Shown in pieces: positions 1 through 11,030 of a DNA stretch of 64,000 nt (positions are counted from its first letter, which is position 1; every line of letters starts with the position of its first letter). Made by a program: the position numbers and the translations under genes. The stretch comes from Parasponia andersonii. Its lineage: Eukaryota > Streptophyta > Magnoliopsida > Rosales > Cannabaceae. The notes beneath the pieces are model-generated. The model saw nothing but the letters and a program-made list of their open reading frames with translations, was not told where the DNA came from and searched no databases. The stretch spans positions 173,861-237,860 of the forward strand of contig JXTB01000178.1 in assembly GCA_002914805.1 (NCBI GenBank). The letters are read 5' to 3'.

Positions 1-1763
1 CAATTTTACCCTTTTGAGTATAAACAACTTTTTCTTATATGCAATTATGATATTTGCTAGATTAAACTATCTTAGTTAAATAGTTGATTCATCTGAAAAA
101 GATTCCATGACTTTATATGTATATAAAGAAACAAACATGATTAAGTATTAATTATGGAGAGACTTGTTTCTTTATCTAAGTTTAAATGATGTAGTTTACA
201 ATCTGTAAATAAAGATGGAATAATTTATTTACTATAGATTGCAATATTTGTCTATCTCAATGGGAATAATGTGTCTCAAATTATATAAGTATCTGACTTC
301 TGATAGAAATACTAATACAACATAAACAAGTTATGTGTATTAAACTAGACCAGGCAATATAAAGAATTGAAGTGTCGTAACTCAATTCTTATATTATTAC
401 AAACTAGCTCTGAGCATATAGATCTTAATCCTTGATGTTTGACTGGACTTTGTTTCATGGGTTATAGCCTTGAGTTGTTAAAAGACTAACCTCTATGAAA
501 TTAGAGGTGAACTCTAGCATATTAGAGGTTATGACTTATGAATTGATGGGAACACCAAATAGCTAATGACACTATACATTAATGCCACTTTAGGTTCTTT
601 CAAAATTCATGGAATAATTAAATCTATGATCTTAGTATTCACTTTGTGAATTGGTTGATAATTTTGTCTAAATTGCCATTGAGAACAAAATTATCGACAA
701 TATTATTCTTTGATAGAAAGATGGTAACTTAAAGATAAATAGGTGTTGTAGGGGTATTACGGTAATTTCACCTATCCAACTATGGCATTGTTAGGAGTTC
801 TATATGTGGTATAGAATATGCTAGATGGATCAGTTAATCAAGGTTAGTTGATTAAATCTCTATAAAAGGCATGACATTTAATCTAAGAGTGCAGTATTGG
901 ACCTTTAGTAGAGTGTCCCCTTTACTAATAATATTTATATAAATACTATAATAAGAGTTATTATGTATTTATCATATTATTAGAGCTTAGATTATTTGGA
1001 TCCATTAGGCCTCTTGTCTAGCTCAATTAAGCTCATTAATTGATTGGTGGTATTTGAGAAATTAGTTTCATGAAACTGTATAAAATAATGATTCTACAAA
1101 GAAGTTGGTATTTTTATAAATAAGTTTCATGAGTTGGACATATTTATAAAAATACGCCCAAAGCCCAAATTGAAGAACAAGTCCAATCCTAATTGGACTA
1201 AGGTTAGAAGTTTTGGGTCTCATATATATAAGATATATGAGAGAATACATTACACAGTAACTCTAAGAGAGTCACATGCATAGACACAGGGAGAGAGGGA
1301 GGAAAATCGACCAAGGTTGAGAAAGAAAGGAGAGAAAAAGTTTTCTACTATCTCACAGTCCTATCTCACATCCTGGTGTTCCATAGGATCAAAAATGAGT
1401 TCTTGATCATTTTCTAACGAAGGTTTCGACTTGGTGCCCACTCACCTCATCAACTAAGAGCAAGAGCATAGATAAGAAGATCTAGGATTGGAGGTTTGAT
1501 CACCATCAATAAGGAGATCAATGAGGAATATGCTACAAGAGGTAAACCCTAATCTCATCTCTAGGATTTTGTATCTAAATTTGATTTATATTGCATATGA
1601 TCCTGTATATGATGCATATGTTATATAGTTATGAAAACTGTTTTCATGCAAAATTTTAAAACCTAAATCCGCTAATTTTTCCACTGCGTTTATGATATGA
1701 TCATGTACTTCCATATCTGTATACATGCATGATTTTCCTAAGTAGTAGGTCAATTTACCAACA
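1..1763 (+). mobile_element. Long LTR, 5' end cut by window edge (copy 1)
   Basis: This block matches, in opposite orientation, the solo LTR at 34701-36496 along almost its whole length. By alignment to that copy, its start lies about 32 bp left of the window. It ends in ...CCAACA at 1763, the canonical CA terminus. No primer-binding site follows, and the next base enters dead Copia pol sequence, so this is best read as a solo LTR inserted in that older element. The duplicated target site cannot be checked because the left end is missing. The 60-aa minus-strand frame at 1068-1250 is shared with the other copy but is only LTR sequence. Superfamily is uncertain. Confidence 0.75.
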
Positions 1764-2484
1764 GTCAATACACCGATCGAATGTGGAGTCAAACTATCAA
1801 AGCATGACGAAGGAGAAACAGTGGATCCAACACTCTACAAGAGCTTAGTTGGAAGTTTGTGCTACCTGACTTGAGACTTGACATTTCTATGCCATATGCC
1901 TGGTCAGTCGTTATATAGAATCTTCAACAACTACTCACTTGAAAGTTGCCAAGAGAATCCTTCGATATATTAAAGGTACAACTAACTTTGGCTTACAATA
2001 TTCATCATCTAATAAGTATAGTGATAATGATTAGAGTAAAGACTTAGATGATCAAAGAGTACAAGTAGTTTTACATTCTTTATGGGAGACACTACTTTCA
2101 CATGGATGTCTAAGAAAAAATAAATCGTCATACTTTCAAGTTGTGAAGCAGAGTATGTTGCTGCTACATCATGTATCTGTCATAAAATTTGGCTAAGAAA
2201 CTTATTGAAGAAACTTTGCATTATGCAGAATGAACCCACTGAGATCTGTATTGACAATAAATCAGCAATTGTTTTGGCAAATAATCCTGTCTTCTATGAT
2301 AGAAGCAAGAACATCGATACCCGCTACCATTACATAAGAGAATGTGTTGTAAGAAAGGACGTGCAAGATAAGTATGCAAAGACTCAATACTAAGTGGCGG
2401 CTATTTTTACCAAACCACTTAAGCATGAAGATTTTCTCAAGTTAAGAAATTTACTAGGTGTCACAAATCAAGTTTAAGGGAGAG
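1764..2484 (+). pseudogene. Ty1/Copia pol remnant (end of RT and RNase H)
   Basis: Translation in shifting frames gives the typical end of a Copia polyprotein: a VDPTLYKSLVGSLCYLT-like stretch near 1815-1870, a block like the conserved RILRYIKGT segment near 1945-1985, then the RNase H part with SCEAEYVAA (about 2140-2165), a CIDNKSAI motif (about 2245) and the closing IFTKPLKHEDFLKLRNLLG (about 2404-2462). Several frameshifts and stops (for example TAA after the open frame 2205-2393) make it non-functional. A purine-rich tract, AAGGGAGAG at 2477-2484, directly precedes the 3' LTR, as expected of a polypurine tract. The 5' part of the element is missing, replaced at 1763 by the LTR inserted there. 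Confidence 0.85.
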
Positions 2485-2831
2485 TATTAGAAAATAAACT
2501 TATTTGTGTCTCATTGGGCCATAGATAAATAGTTTAGTTGTTTGGACTTGTGTTGTGAATTAGGCTTATTTTGTGTATGTATAATAACTCATCGTTTAAT
2601 ATTCAAGTTTCTAGAGTATTCTTGTATTTACTAGATAATATAATTAATTAAGTTGCTGGAGGTTAGATGGAGCATTCTTATACCATCTAGAATTATCATT
2701 AGAGTAGTATAAATAGAGTGCTCCTCCCCTTATTATGTATCAAGCAAAAAAGAAGTAATTCAATTAGTATCTCTAGCTTCTCCCTTAACCTCTCTAGCCT
2801 TTTTAGCCTTAAAAATCTCCTATTTCCATCA
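2485..2831 (+). mobile_element. Probable 3' LTR of the Copia remnant
   Basis: It follows the polypurine tract and starts TATTAGAAAA (canonical TGTTAG with one change). It contains a TATA-like AGTATAAATAGAG at about 2704-2716 and a pyrimidine-rich stretch near the end, and it stops at about 2831 (...CCATCA), immediately before homology to the LRR remnants begins at 2834. No partner 5' LTR is visible in the window. The right end is inferred from where the LRR homology starts. Confidence 0.6.
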
Positions 2832-2833
2832 AC

Positions 2834-3226
2834 GATGATCCACTGAAAAACCTCAAAGCATTGCCCAGTCTGGAGTATCTTTGGCTCGAGCAGGCATTCG
2901 AGGGAGAAGAGCTTCAGTTTGAGGAAGGCAGTTTCCGGAAACTCAAGTTGCTTCAAGTCAATAAGTTGGACAGGTTGGAGGTGGTGAAGATGAGCTGAGG
3001 AGCCTTGCCTCTTGTTGAAGAGCATTTCATTGGATCTTGCCCACTGCTGAAGACAATCTCTGGCTTGCAGCAACTGGAGAACCTCAAACTCATCAAAATT
3101 TCGGACATGCCAGGGGAATTGGTGCTTGGTTTGAAACCAAACACCGGCCAACAACAGTGGAACGTTAGGCATGTTCCATATAGCCCTTTGTGGTTCAGAG
3201 GTGAAGGAGATAGATGTTTATGATTT
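2834..3226 (+). pseudogene. RPM1-like NLR: 3' LRR tail only (remnant A)
   Basis: The reading frame encodes the last leucine-rich repeats and C-terminal tail of an RPM1-like NLR. It starts with DDPLKNLKALPSLEYLWLEQ, runs through FRKLKLLQVNKLDRLEVV, and ends with LLKTISGLQQLENLKL and the family tail GQQQWNVRHVPY. A TGA interrupts the frame at about 2997. The segment matches remnant B at 10616-10976 almost base for base, including the 3' flank. All upstream parts (CC, NB-ARC, first LRRs) are absent; the left edge is the Copia LTR. It is the last piece of a gene that lay 5' of the intact NLR in the same orientation. A possible 3'UTR intron follows (3260-3344), with its donor mutated from GT to GC. 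Confidence 0.85.
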
Positions 3227-4436
3227 CTACGACAATGCACTTAAATGGAATATTGACAGGCAAACTAGTACGCCTCTAATAATTTATTGATCTTGTTGTT
3301 GTATTAAAACAACGTTTTATAACTAATTTGTTTTAATTTCTCAGGTTTTGCTAATCAAACAAGTTGCCTGATTGTGTACTCAAATCAATCATTGAAGAAG
3401 CAAGCTATTAATTATTTGTTTTCCCATCATGTTCTACTTCATGCACTTATTTGTAACATCTTTTACTTTTATTTTGGGAAGAGCCTCTTCAATTCCGTAC
3501 TTTTTAATTGATTTTGAATTCTGCTATTGTTTAGTGAAAGTAATAGCTATTGTCTTATAGTTCCATCTCTTATACGATACAGCCTGAGCTTTTTCACATT
3601 TCTTTTTCTCCTTTTTTAAGTGATATAAATGACGATAAAAGTAGAGCTTTTTCCACACCATAAGTCCATACTTGAGACTGATTCTAGAGCTGGCATGAAG
3701 CTACCGTACTGGGATCAATCTTTACAAATCACGTGTCTTATTATCTGAATTCAGTTATTAAGTTACTTTTTTCTTCTTTTTTTTTTTTTTCCTTTTTTGA
3801 TACGCATTTCGATTACATTTTCGCCATTTCTCGAAAAAATAATTACAGAACTTCAATCCAGGCATTGAAAAAGAAACAAAGATCTGAAAAACAACTTTCA
3901 AGGCATTCTTAGTGAACGGCAAACACTAAACACAAATCTACATATTTTTATTTTCTAAAGGCTTTCTTATCTAATTAATGAGGCCACTTGTCACTACGGT
4001 ACCTTTTGCAACTCTGGTAAGTTTTCCTTTCTACCCTGAACTTTTGACCTTCATGAATCCATCTCTACTTGATTCTTGGCCTTTGGCTAAGATCACGTAA
4101 AGTGAACAAACTAGTCTGCTTATTTTAATCATCCATATTGAACGAACCTATTCACGGTATATTTTATTATTACAATTAGTCTTTGAATATATGATCCACA
4201 TCACGCGAACGTATTCCCTGCTCATCTCAATCATTATTAATATAAGTATTCCTAAAGAGAGATATTCTCTCCACTTTATTCAACAGAGCAATCCTATAAC
4301 CCCATCCATCCAAGTCACCGCCACCACTACACAAAAAAGCCAAATTTAGGTTGTTTTTTCGAGGAATATATTCCCTCTATCTTTTCCTTAGTTTTCATTC
4401 CCTGTCTTTTCCTTCAGTTGGTAGAATGTTTCATAT
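3227..4436. other. Intergenic spacer, duplicated block
   Basis: No gene is visible. Most of this stretch aligns with 11031-11854 and 12446-13124, allowing for the solo LTR at 11855-12445, so it is part of the tandem gene-plus-flank duplication. It contains a T-rich run at about 3772-3797. The block GAGGAATATATTCCCTCTATC near 4361 has a counterpart at about 13094, next to the LTR element inserted upstream of the second NLR copy. Confidence 0.7.
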
Positions 4437-4695
4437 ATTAGTCTCTTTCTGTTGGAATATATGCCTGTTTTTGAAGTGTTTTGTCAATAAGTTCCGAAAA
4501 CTTCAACATTGAACCTCGAAGTATTCCTTTTTGGAGTGGTGGTCCTTTTCCACCTGGGAACATATATACCTTTTCAACAATGAACTTAATTAATAGCTGA
4601 TATCAACTAGATTGATTGATTGCAAACTAGAACTTCTAATCAAACCAAGAAGTTCAATTTCCATCACTTGGTTACTAGACCAGTAGCTGAGGAGA
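4437..4695 (+). promoter_or_regulatory. Conserved upstream/5'UTR block of the intact NLR
   Basis: This block aligns closely with 15950-16204, upstream of the broken NLR copy, from TTAGTCTCTTTCTGTTGGAATATATG through to the start codon context GAGGAGAATG. Both copies keep a TATA-like segment about 120-130 bp before the ATG (CATATATACCTTTT at about 4561; TTTATACCTTTTAC at about 16075). That is a plausible core promoter, but it could also be leader sequence, because the transcription start cannot be read from DNA. Upstream of about 4360 the homology to copy 2 is split by the LTR element at 13125-15599. Confidence 0.4.
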
Positions 4696-7512
4696 ATGGC
4701 AGAAACAGTAGTTTCCCCAGTTATTGATAGGTTGGTGCAGTTACTAGTCGAAGAAGCGAAATTGCTCAAGGGAGTCAACAAAGATGTACAGAGTCTAAAA
4801 GATGAACTAGAAAGCATCAAGTGTTTTCTCAAAGATGCAGAAGCAAGGTCGGAGAAGGAACACACCAATGATGGCGTCAAAACTTGGGTGAAACAAGTAA
4901 GGGATGAAGCTAATCGCATAGAAGATGTCATTGACGAATATCTTCGTCATGTCTCACCACGTCGTCATCGAAGTGGATTCCTCAATTTCCTCAAGAAAAT
5001 TGGTTCCTTGCTCGAACGGTTGAAAGCACGCCACATCATAGTTTCTGAGGTTAAAGATATTAAGACGTCGCTGCGTGAGATCCAGGAGAGAAGTGAGAGA
5101 TATGACTTCCAGAGACATTCCTCGGAAGAAGTGTCTGGTAGCAAACGCAGTTGTTCTGAACAATGCGAACCTAGATTGGTCTCCCATTTAATTGAAGAAG
5201 ATGAAGTTGTGGGCATTGATTCAATCCGAAATGATTTGAAAAGAAAGTTGGTTAAGGGAGCATCTGCACGCATGGTGATTTCGTTGGTAGGTACAGGTGG
5301 AATTGGAAAGACGACACTTGCACGCATTGTCTATGATGATGAATTGGTTAAACAACACTTCAATTGCTACGCTTGGATCACTGTATCTCAACCATACGAC
5401 ATCAAAAAGGTACTGAAAAAATTTACCAAGCAGATATGCATTGATTCAGAATGTACAATGGGTGAAACAGACACAATCGAAGAATCAGTTAGTTCTTTGA
5501 GACAATATCTGAAGACAAAGAGGTACGTGGTTGTCTTCGATGATATTTGGGATATAAAGTTTTGGGATGTTATGAAACATGCCTTGCCTAAAAATGATAA
5601 GGGCAGCAGGATAATAATCACAACACGCAATGATACAGTAGCTGCTGTTGCTTGTCAAGAAACCTGGTGTGATCATGTCCATAAACTACAGCCATTGTCC
5701 GATGAAATGGCTAGGGACCTGTTCTATATAAAGGCATTCCGATCCGAGACTCAATGTCCTAAGGAGTTGGAGGATTTGTCTCTTAGACTTGTTCGCAAAT
5801 GCCAGGGTCTGCCGCTTGTTATTACTGCCATAGCTTGTTTATTGTCAACAAAAGAGAAGATCATTTTGGAGTGGCAAAAAGTTCTGGATAATATGAGCTC
5901 TGAGTTTGAAGATAATGTCCAACTTAAAAGAATTTCAAATATTATTTTTCTTAGTTACAATGATCTACCTTACCACCTTAAATCTTGTTTACTATATTTT
6001 GGCATCTTTCCTGAAGATCATTCAGTTGCTGAATCAACACTATTCAAAATGTGGATTGCCGAGGGTTTTGTAAAGCCAAAAAAGGACATGAGATTGGAAG
6101 ATGTGGCTAAGGAATACTTAGAGGAGCTCATCAATAGAAACTTGGTTCAAGTCTCACATTCTGAGTGTCGAGGATCTGATAGGTTGTGCAAAGTTCATGA
6201 CATGATGCGTGAGGTAATCTTATTAAAGATTGAGGAATTAGGATTTTGTCAAATGTTGGATGAAAAGAACTTAAGGTTTAGAAGTAAATATCGTCGTCTG
6301 TCAATCCGCGGAAGCACAGAAAATGTCCAAGAGATTGTTAAAGACTCAGGGGTTCGCTCTGTTTTCATTTTCGATGCCTCAAAGTTAACCGAGCGTTTCA
6401 TGGTTACTTTATTTGAGAGTTTTAAGCTTTTGAGAGTGTTGTATTTCAAAAATACTCTCCTTGATTGCCTCCCAAAAGAAGTGGGGAACTTCTTCCATCT
6501 GAAGTACTTGTGCCTGAGAAATACGAAAGTGAAAATGCTCCCAAAGTCTGTAGGCAAGCTGCAAAAGTTACAGACACTAGATCTTGTAAATACCTTGGTG
6601 TGCGAGCTACCATGTGAGATTAATGATCTTCGATGTATGAGGCACATTTTGACCGGTCCTAATCACCGTAGTTTCAAAACAGTACCTGGAATGAAGCTAC
6701 CAAAGGGGATTGGGTGTCTGGAGGACTTACAGACACTATGCAGTGTGGAAGCACATGAAGGACCTGGTGCTGTTAATGAGTTGGAAAAGTTGAGAGAGTT
6801 GAGAATGTTGAGCATTTCAAAGTTGACTACAGAGACTGGAAAGGCTCTTTGCGCTTTTATTGAGAAGATGAATTACCTTGAAGCTTTAGAATTGTCGTCA
6901 GTCAGTGAGGATGAAATCTTAGACTTGGAATGTGTTTCATCTCCTCCTTACCTCTTAAGATTTCTTAGTCTGAGAGGACCATTACAAAAGCTGCCGTGTT
7001 GGATTTCAATGCTTCATAATCTAGTTGAGATATGGTTATTTCATACAAAGCTGCTCGATGACCAACTAAGAATCCTGCGCAGCCTTCCTAATCTACAGAA
7101 ACTCTATCTTTATCATGCGTACGAGACCGAAAAATTGCATTTCAAAGAAGGTGGCTTTCAGAAACTTAAGTTTCTTAATATAAGAGACCATGACAGACTG
7201 AAAGAAGTTCAGATAGACAGAGGAGCGTTGCCTTGTCTTCAGACTCTTGGTATGTGGGCCGGCCTGCTGAAGGAAGTGCCATCAGGCATCCAACACTTAA
7301 CCAGTCTAAAAACTCTAAGATTCTTTGACTTGCCTGAAGAATTTGTCAGCAGTCTCGAACCATTTGGAGGCCAGGATTATTGGAAAGTTAGGCACGTAAC
7401 ATCTGTGACTTTCTGGAAAACAATCTTTGGTGACCCTGATGTGTTCCTGGGGAAGCTCCGTGAGTCTGATCCTATAAACATTTGCTGTAAGCGCCACCTG
7501 AAACCAGTATGA
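4696..7512 (+). CDS. CC-NB-ARC-LRR (CNL) disease resistance protein, RPM1-like
   Basis: Intact, intronless, 938 aa, a normal length for this family of intracellular immune receptors. These proteins bind ADP/ATP through NB-ARC and trigger defence when an effector, or its action on a guarded host protein, is sensed. Visible parts: an Rx-type coiled coil (1-150) with EDVID at 76-80; P-loop GTGGIGKTT at 199-207; RNBS-A around HFNCYAWITVSQ (221-231); kinase-2 VVVFDDIWD (278-286); RNBS-B GSRIIITTRN (303-312); GLPL at 371-374; RNBS-D LLYFGIFPED (432-441); an MHD-type motif reading VHD (500-502); LRRs from about 535 to 910. There is no signal peptide or TM segment. The ATG is supported by the same start context in the second copy. 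Neighbours are three broken paralogues in the same orientation. The pathogen recognised cannot be told. Confidence 0.95.
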   Translation: MAETVVSPVIDRLVQLLVEEAKLLKGVNKDVQSLKDELESIKCFLKDAEARSEKEHTNDGVKTWVKQVRDEANRIEDVIDEYLRHVSPRRHRSGFLNFLKKIGSLLERLKARHIIVSEVKDIKTSLREIQERSERYDFQRHSSEEVSGSKRSCSEQCEPRLVSHLIEEDEVVGIDSIRNDLKRKLVKGASARMVISLVGTGGIGKTTLARIVYDDELVKQHFNCYAWITVSQPYDIKKVLKKFTKQICIDSECTMGETDTIEESVSSLRQYLKTKRYVVVFDDIWDIKFWDVMKHALPKNDKGSRIIITTRNDTVAAVACQETWCDHVHKLQPLSDEMARDLFYIKAFRSETQCPKELEDLSLRLVRKCQGLPLVITAIACLLSTKEKIILEWQKVLDNMSSEFEDNVQLKRISNIIFLSYNDLPYHLKSCLLYFGIFPEDHSVAESTLFKMWIAEGFVKPKKDMRLEDVAKEYLEELINRNLVQVSHSECRGSDRLCKVHDMMREVILLKIEELGFCQMLDEKNLRFRSKYRRLSIRGSTENVQEIVKDSGVRSVFIFDASKLTERFMVTLFESFKLLRVLYFKNTLLDCLPKEVGNFFHLKYLCLRNTKVKMLPKSVGKLQKLQTLDLVNTLVCELPCEINDLRCMRHILTGPNHRSFKTVPGMKLPKGIGCLEDLQTLCSVEAHEGPGAVNELEKLRELRMLSISKLTTETGKALCAFIEKMNYLEALELSSVSEDEILDLECVSSPPYLLRFLSLRGPLQKLPCWISMLHNLVEIWLFHTKLLDDQLRILRSLPNLQKLYLYHAYETEKLHFKEGGFQKLKFLNIRDHDRLKEVQIDRGALPCLQTLGMWAGLLKEVPSGIQHLTSLKTLRFFDLPEEFVSSLEPFGGQDYWKVRHVTSVTFWKTIFGDPDVFLGKLRESDPINICCKRHLKPV

Positions 7513-7970
7513 AAGGTACACACATCTAGACCCCAGGACTATGCTAAGAGTAGCTGTCACTCTGCAAAACTATTACTCTGTCCCTCTCATGCACCCTCAT
7601 CTATAACTTTCGTACTGACTATGTCTTTTAAATGTCGTAGGAACATTCAGCAACCATGTGAGAGTAACAGTGGATCAAACAGGAGTCGTTTTCTCAAAAT
7701 AATTGGGTATATAACTGGCTATATCTGCGTCAAAAAGGTACACGGAGGCTTCTGCTTACCATTCAAGTTGCTTCGTTGCGGCATGAGGATGTTCCATAAA
7801 CATGTTCTCGCTAAATAATCGGGCTTTTGCGCACTCCATATGTCGGTTTCTTTTTGGTTTCTTTGCACAGATCTAGTACTCTGTTCAAATGTCGCAACCA
7901 TTGGACCGTTTCATGTAATAGTTGTGTTTAGCACATGAAGCTATTTAGAGAAAATACCCTGCTCTGAATT
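7513..7970 (+). other. 3'UTR of the intact NLR with two probable introns
   Basis: Directly after the TGA stop there are good splice signals: donor GAAAG/GTACAC at 7516 with acceptor TCGTAG at 7640 (125 nt), then donor AAAAAG/GTACAC at 7738 with acceptor TTTGCACAG at 7870 (133 nt). The first pair is also present after the stop of the broken copy (about 20161-20289). Remnant B has a GT...AG pair at 11039-11124. Introns after the stop codon are an inference from signals and paralogue conservation; no transcript evidence is available here. Confidence 0.45.
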
Positions 7971-9850
7971 AGTTTATGGTTTGCATTGTAACATATTTAT
8001 AACTTAGTGTGACTGTTTGATCGTATGGTCTTTGTACTTCTTTTGATTGTAGTAGCCTAGTCTAGTAAACTGCTCCTTTATCTTCATGAATATTACTCCC
8101 TTTTCTTTTTGGACTCAAAACAATAGTGGTACACTTTTTGTTCCTCATTTGATCAATACCCGAGTTAAATGCATTTTCATTCTTACCTTAGTGAAGGAGA
8201 TTCTGTCTTAACCATGAGTTTTTCCTGCCCTTTCAAAGGATTTATGTAGAAGAATTAGTACTATAGTGAAGTTTCCAGAGTCAATTTTTATGGATGCGCG
8301 TATATATATCTATATATATATATATATATATGCGTTTGTATATATATACATACATGAGTGTGTATGTGTAAAGATCAGTACTTTGAAAATTGAATGATGT
8401 AATGTGTGCATTGAAAACTATATCCGGTTCCTTCTATGGTAAATGAGTTAGCTGCCAAAGCAGTCAGGTTCAAAAACAGGACTAGTGGCTCCAAAACAGG
8501 ACAACCCACCTTGATTGGGTAACCAAGAAATAAGTCAAAATTAGTATTAAAAAAAGAAATTGCACAAACCCTATTGTTCATACTCCAGACGAATTGTTTA
8601 CTTATTGTTATTGAACGAAAAATATAGACAACCTGTATTTATATTTATAAATTAGTTTTCTGAAAAACAGGGGGGAAAACTACACAAACACCCTCATGTC
8701 AAAATTTGAACTGTTTGTTTTTTCGGTTGCATAAATATTTTCTGTTAAATGTATGACTATGATATTCATATAATAATGTGCAATTTTTACAAAGACAAAT
8801 CATTCTTGTCTCACATCTTTCTTACTTTACTCTTTTCGAGTGAGGAGTGGTTCTGTAGAGAGGTCTTTTTGCAGAAATATCTCTTGGTAAGAGATACGTG
8901 TTTGGTTCTAAGAGGGCTTCGGTTGAGAGTGTTCTTGAGATGCAATTTGTAAGTAGCTATTTTTCATAATCTTCTTTAATACAGTGAAATTTTCCCAGTT
9001 GCTCTTCGAATATGGACGTAAGTTTATAATCGAACCACGAAATCTTGTTTTTGTGTGTTTAGTTATTTCACTATTTTACATATTTAATTTCTCCATATTG
9101 GTAGCTTTGTTGCAACGGTACCATTATAGGGTGATTTTGCGCATGTGTCCTATTGCCGACTTTTTGAGGCTGCTTCAATTACTAATAATCGTAAATATAA
9201 TTTTTACAAAGTCGTTGTCAAGAAGTCGTTTCAGTGAGAAAAAAATACGATTATGGCCTAAAGTCCGAAATTACCAGATCTATTAACCCCCAGTATAGAA
9301 ACTTAAATCACAAAAGATGTTCGTGTTAGTTTCCTTCAATTGCAACGGGTTAAGATAAGATTTCTCCCTTGCTAATTCATTTATGGACTTTTTCGATTCT
9401 TCTTCATGACTGGTTTAAGGACTTCTTAATCATTTCTAGTTTTGTTGATGTTAAAATGGGTGAATGTTTATAAAATTCTTGCTATCTAAATCGATTTCTT
9501 TTTTATTTGGTGTAAAATTGGCTTCTAATTTCTTAGTTTTTGTCCTTAAAGTCTAACAATGGCATATATTTTTTCATGGTGTAAAGTTTGCAATTAATGG
9601 TTTCTTCTTCAAATAAGAAGAATAGTTGATTTTTCCAGGAAACCAATTAGATACTGGTTTCCTGCAATTTTTGTGTTAAATCAAGGACTGGTTTCTTATT
9701 AGAAAATGTTAGTATTTAATAGGTTGCTTGTTGTAAACTTGTGGAATGGAATATAGGTTTTAAGGTGTTAAAACTAGGAGCTGAACTAATTTGTAAAATG
9801 CGTGGGTACTAATTTCTTGATTTCTGGATGAAAAGAAGTCAACTGTTAGC
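7971..9850. other. Downstream flank of the intact NLR, duplicated block
   Basis: There is no convincing gene. From 7971 to about 9215 the sequence matches, in pieces, the flank of the broken copy: 20620-21551, then 32544-32842, 36894-36987 and from about 60395. The open frames at 8749-8952 and 8984-9286 are not conserved as proteins between these copies. The segment 8940-9150 has the look of an old Copia-type LTR end (GAACCACGAAATCTTG motif at about 9032), which would predate the duplication. Nothing is recognised in 9300-9850. Confidence 0.55.
8303..8352. repeat. (TA)n microsatellite in duplicated flank
   Basis: A TATATA-rich run broken by a few C and G bases. A TA/TG-rich run occurs at the equivalent position in the second flank (21053-21092), so the microsatellite was present before the block duplication and has since changed in length and motif. 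Confidence 0.85.
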
Positions 9851-10976
9851 GGAAGAAGTCGTCCCCTATCAATGTATGATAGTGCGAAACATGTCATGGA
9901 TACTATAGTGCTCGTTCAATGTTCCTTTTTAATATTGATGTGTTGACTGAGTCGTTCATAATCAAATGGTTTGAAAAGCTCAAAACATTTAAGCTTCTGA
10001 AGGTCTTGGATCTCACAGATATTCCTATTGAGTATCTCCCAAAAGAAGGGGAAAGCTTCTTACACTTAAAATCTGTGTGTTTAAGAAATACGAAAATTAA
10101 GAAGCCCCCCAAGTTTATAGGAAATCTAACCAGTATACAGATTGATTTTCTATACAGCACCTTCTTAGAGCTACCAGTGGAGATTAACAAATTTCGACAT
10201 CTGCGACCCCTTTTGGGATTTTATCATGATCTCACAATGGGATTCAATGTAGGTCTATTCGTGGAATGAGGACACAGAAAGGCATCGAATGTTTGGAGAA
10301 TTTTCGAATACTCAGCAGTGTAAATGCACAACATCATGGACTTGATCTTGTAAAAGAGCTAGAGATGTTGAGACAGTTAAGGTGGTTGACTCTGTCGCAT
10401 TTGACTGCTGAAAAAGGAAGAGCTCTCTGTTTGTCCATATCTCGAGCGTTTGAATTTGATCTCATCAATTAGTGCAGATGAGATTCTTGATCTTGATTCC
10501 ATTTCTTCTCCACCTCATTACTTGTACCATCTGGAAGTGACTTGCGGGTTAAAGAATATGCCAAATTGGTTATCAAAGCTCAGAATTTGTTGGGATTGAA
10601 TTTGTCAAGATTGCTCGACGATCCATTGAAAAACCTCAAAGCATTGTCCAGTTTGAATTATCTTTGGCTTGAGCAGGCGTACGAGGGAGAAGAACTTCAG
10701 TTTGAGGAAGCAGTTTTCGGAAACTCAAGTTGCTTCAACTCAATAAGTTGGACAAGCTGGAGGTGGTGAATATGAGCTCAGGAGCCTTGCCTCTTGTTGA
10801 ATAGCTTTGCATTGGGTCTTGCCCCACTGCTGAAGACAATCTCTGGCTTGCAACACCTGAAAAGCCTCAAACTCGTCGAGATTTTGGACATGCCAAGGGA
10901 ATTTTTGCTTGGTTTAAAACCAGACGAGGGTCAACAACAATGGAAAGTTAGGCATGTACCATATAGACCTTTTTGA
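9851..10976 (+). pseudogene. RPM1-like NLR: LRR-only pseudogene (remnant B)
   Basis: Homology to the NLR family starts abruptly at about 9851, with a segment equivalent to residues around 533 of the intact protein, and runs through LRRs in four shifted frames: 9919-10267 (KLLKVLDLTDIPIEYLPKE), 10266-10472 (GIECLENFRILSSV), 10542-10769 (DDPLKNLKALSSLNYLWLEQ) and 10794-10976 (ending GQQQWKVRHVPYRPF). At least three frameshifts and a stop near 10800 break it. The coiled coil and NB-ARC are missing and I see no trace of them upstream to 9300. It is clearly closer to remnant A (2834-3226) than to the intact gene. A 3' intron with good signals (GT at 11039, AG at 11124) follows the stop. Confidence 0.88.
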
Positions 10977-11030
10977 TTCAGATGTAAACGAGATGTTTAC
11001 GAAATCTACGAGAACGCACTTAAATGGAAT

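Noticed and set aside
8984..9286. 100-aa plus-strand frame with hydrophobic segments, possible small membrane protein
   Set aside because: The equivalent flank of the broken NLR copy does not keep the frame and is split by insertions; composition is that of old AT-rich repeat DNA.
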